Positions 5,848-5,983 of a stretch of 5,983 nt of DNA are shown one piece after another. The stretch comes from a bacterium. Its GTDB lineage: Bacteria > Zixibacteria > MSB-5A5 > GN15 > FEB-12. A model generated the notes under the pieces. That model made no database searches. It saw nothing but the letters and a program-made list of their open reading frames with translations, and was not told the origin of the DNA. The stretch is from assembly GCA_030668045.1 (NCBI GenBank), contig DAOUUR010000165.1, positions 1-5,983 on the forward strand, given 5' to 3'. How positions within the stretch are numbered: the stretch's first letter is position 1; each line of letters opens with the position of its first letter. Position numbers and translations under genes: made by a program.

Positions 5848-5983
5848 CTACTTACCGCCCTCTTTCTTTGCGGGGGGAGCGCACGTCTTCCCGCTGCTAG
5901 GAGGACAACAACCGCTGCTGACTTTCTTACTCGCAGCCTGAACCAAGTTTGTCACGTCTACAGGACCATTGAAGGTGCTCGTC
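5848..5983 (-). CDS. Cys-rich C-terminal end of an unidentified protein (5' end outside window)
   Basis: A reading frame open to the right edge gives 44 residues before the TAG at 5850-5848. They read from TSTFNGPVDVTNLVQAASKK to a tail SSGCCPPSSGKTCAPPAKK and a short Glu-Gly-Gly-Lys end. The tail has an adjacent Cys pair and a third Cys eight residues later, set in a Pro/Ser/Gly/Lys-rich and probably disordered segment. The stop lies three bases before the permease ATG, so it belongs to the same operon. I cannot name the family from this fragment; a periplasmic or metal-binding partner of the transporter is possible. The reading frame is supported by the tight spacing to the next gene and the absence of stops. 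Confidence 0.65.
   Translation of the reverse strand, partial: TSTFNGPVDVTNLVQAASKKVSSGCCPPSSGKTCAPPAKKEGGK

Overview
The window reads as a compact piece of a Gram-negative bacterial chromosome of moderate GC. The evidence is a lipobox lipoprotein, a Sec-type secreted protein, a LolD/MacB-type ABC ATPase with an FtsX-like permease, and a tail-type S41 protease. The S41 protein's C-terminal extension resembles those I associate with Bacteroidetes/FCB-group relatives, so an uncultured FCB-like lineage (for example Zixibacteria) is possible. That placement is a low-confidence inference from protein flavour, not a measurement.

Layout. (1) Positions 1-638, + strand: the C-terminal end of an S41 carboxyl-terminal processing protease, closed by a textbook intrinsic terminator (676-702). 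(2) Positions 741-3623, - strand: a tightly packed operon rlmN -> secreted protein of unknown function -> small lipoprotein. The genes overlap by 8 and 3 bases, which suggests translational coupling. A plausible promoter lies so close to the rlmN ATG that the mRNA may be leaderless. (3) Positions 3624-3832: a short intergenic region rich in inverted and direct repeats, ending in a near-consensus sigma70-type promoter for (4) tRNA-Pro(UGG), + strand, 3833-3906. (5) Positions 3950-5983, - strand: an ABC-transporter operon. A gene cut by the window edge encodes a Cys-rich C-terminus and is followed, almost without gaps, by an FtsX/MacB-like permease and its ATPase.

How the genes may work together. 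The permease and ATPase almost certainly form one MacB/LolCDE-type complex that couples cytoplasmic ATP hydrolysis to work on the outer side of the inner membrane. The permease has a Cys-Cys pair in its large external domain, and the gene just upstream ends in a tail with a Cys-Cys pair and a third Cys. This suggests a metal- or thiol-linked job, which is inference. In the other operon, the housekeeping gene rlmN is coupled to two envelope proteins of unknown function. One of them is a secreted protein with segments that look like winged-helix modules, unusual for an exported protein.

No CRISPR array, insertion sequence, phage gene or integrase was seen. The most interesting points are the secreted helix-turn-helix-like protein in the rlmN operon, the cysteine features of the ABC operon, and the repeat-rich divergent region between rlmN and the tRNA.
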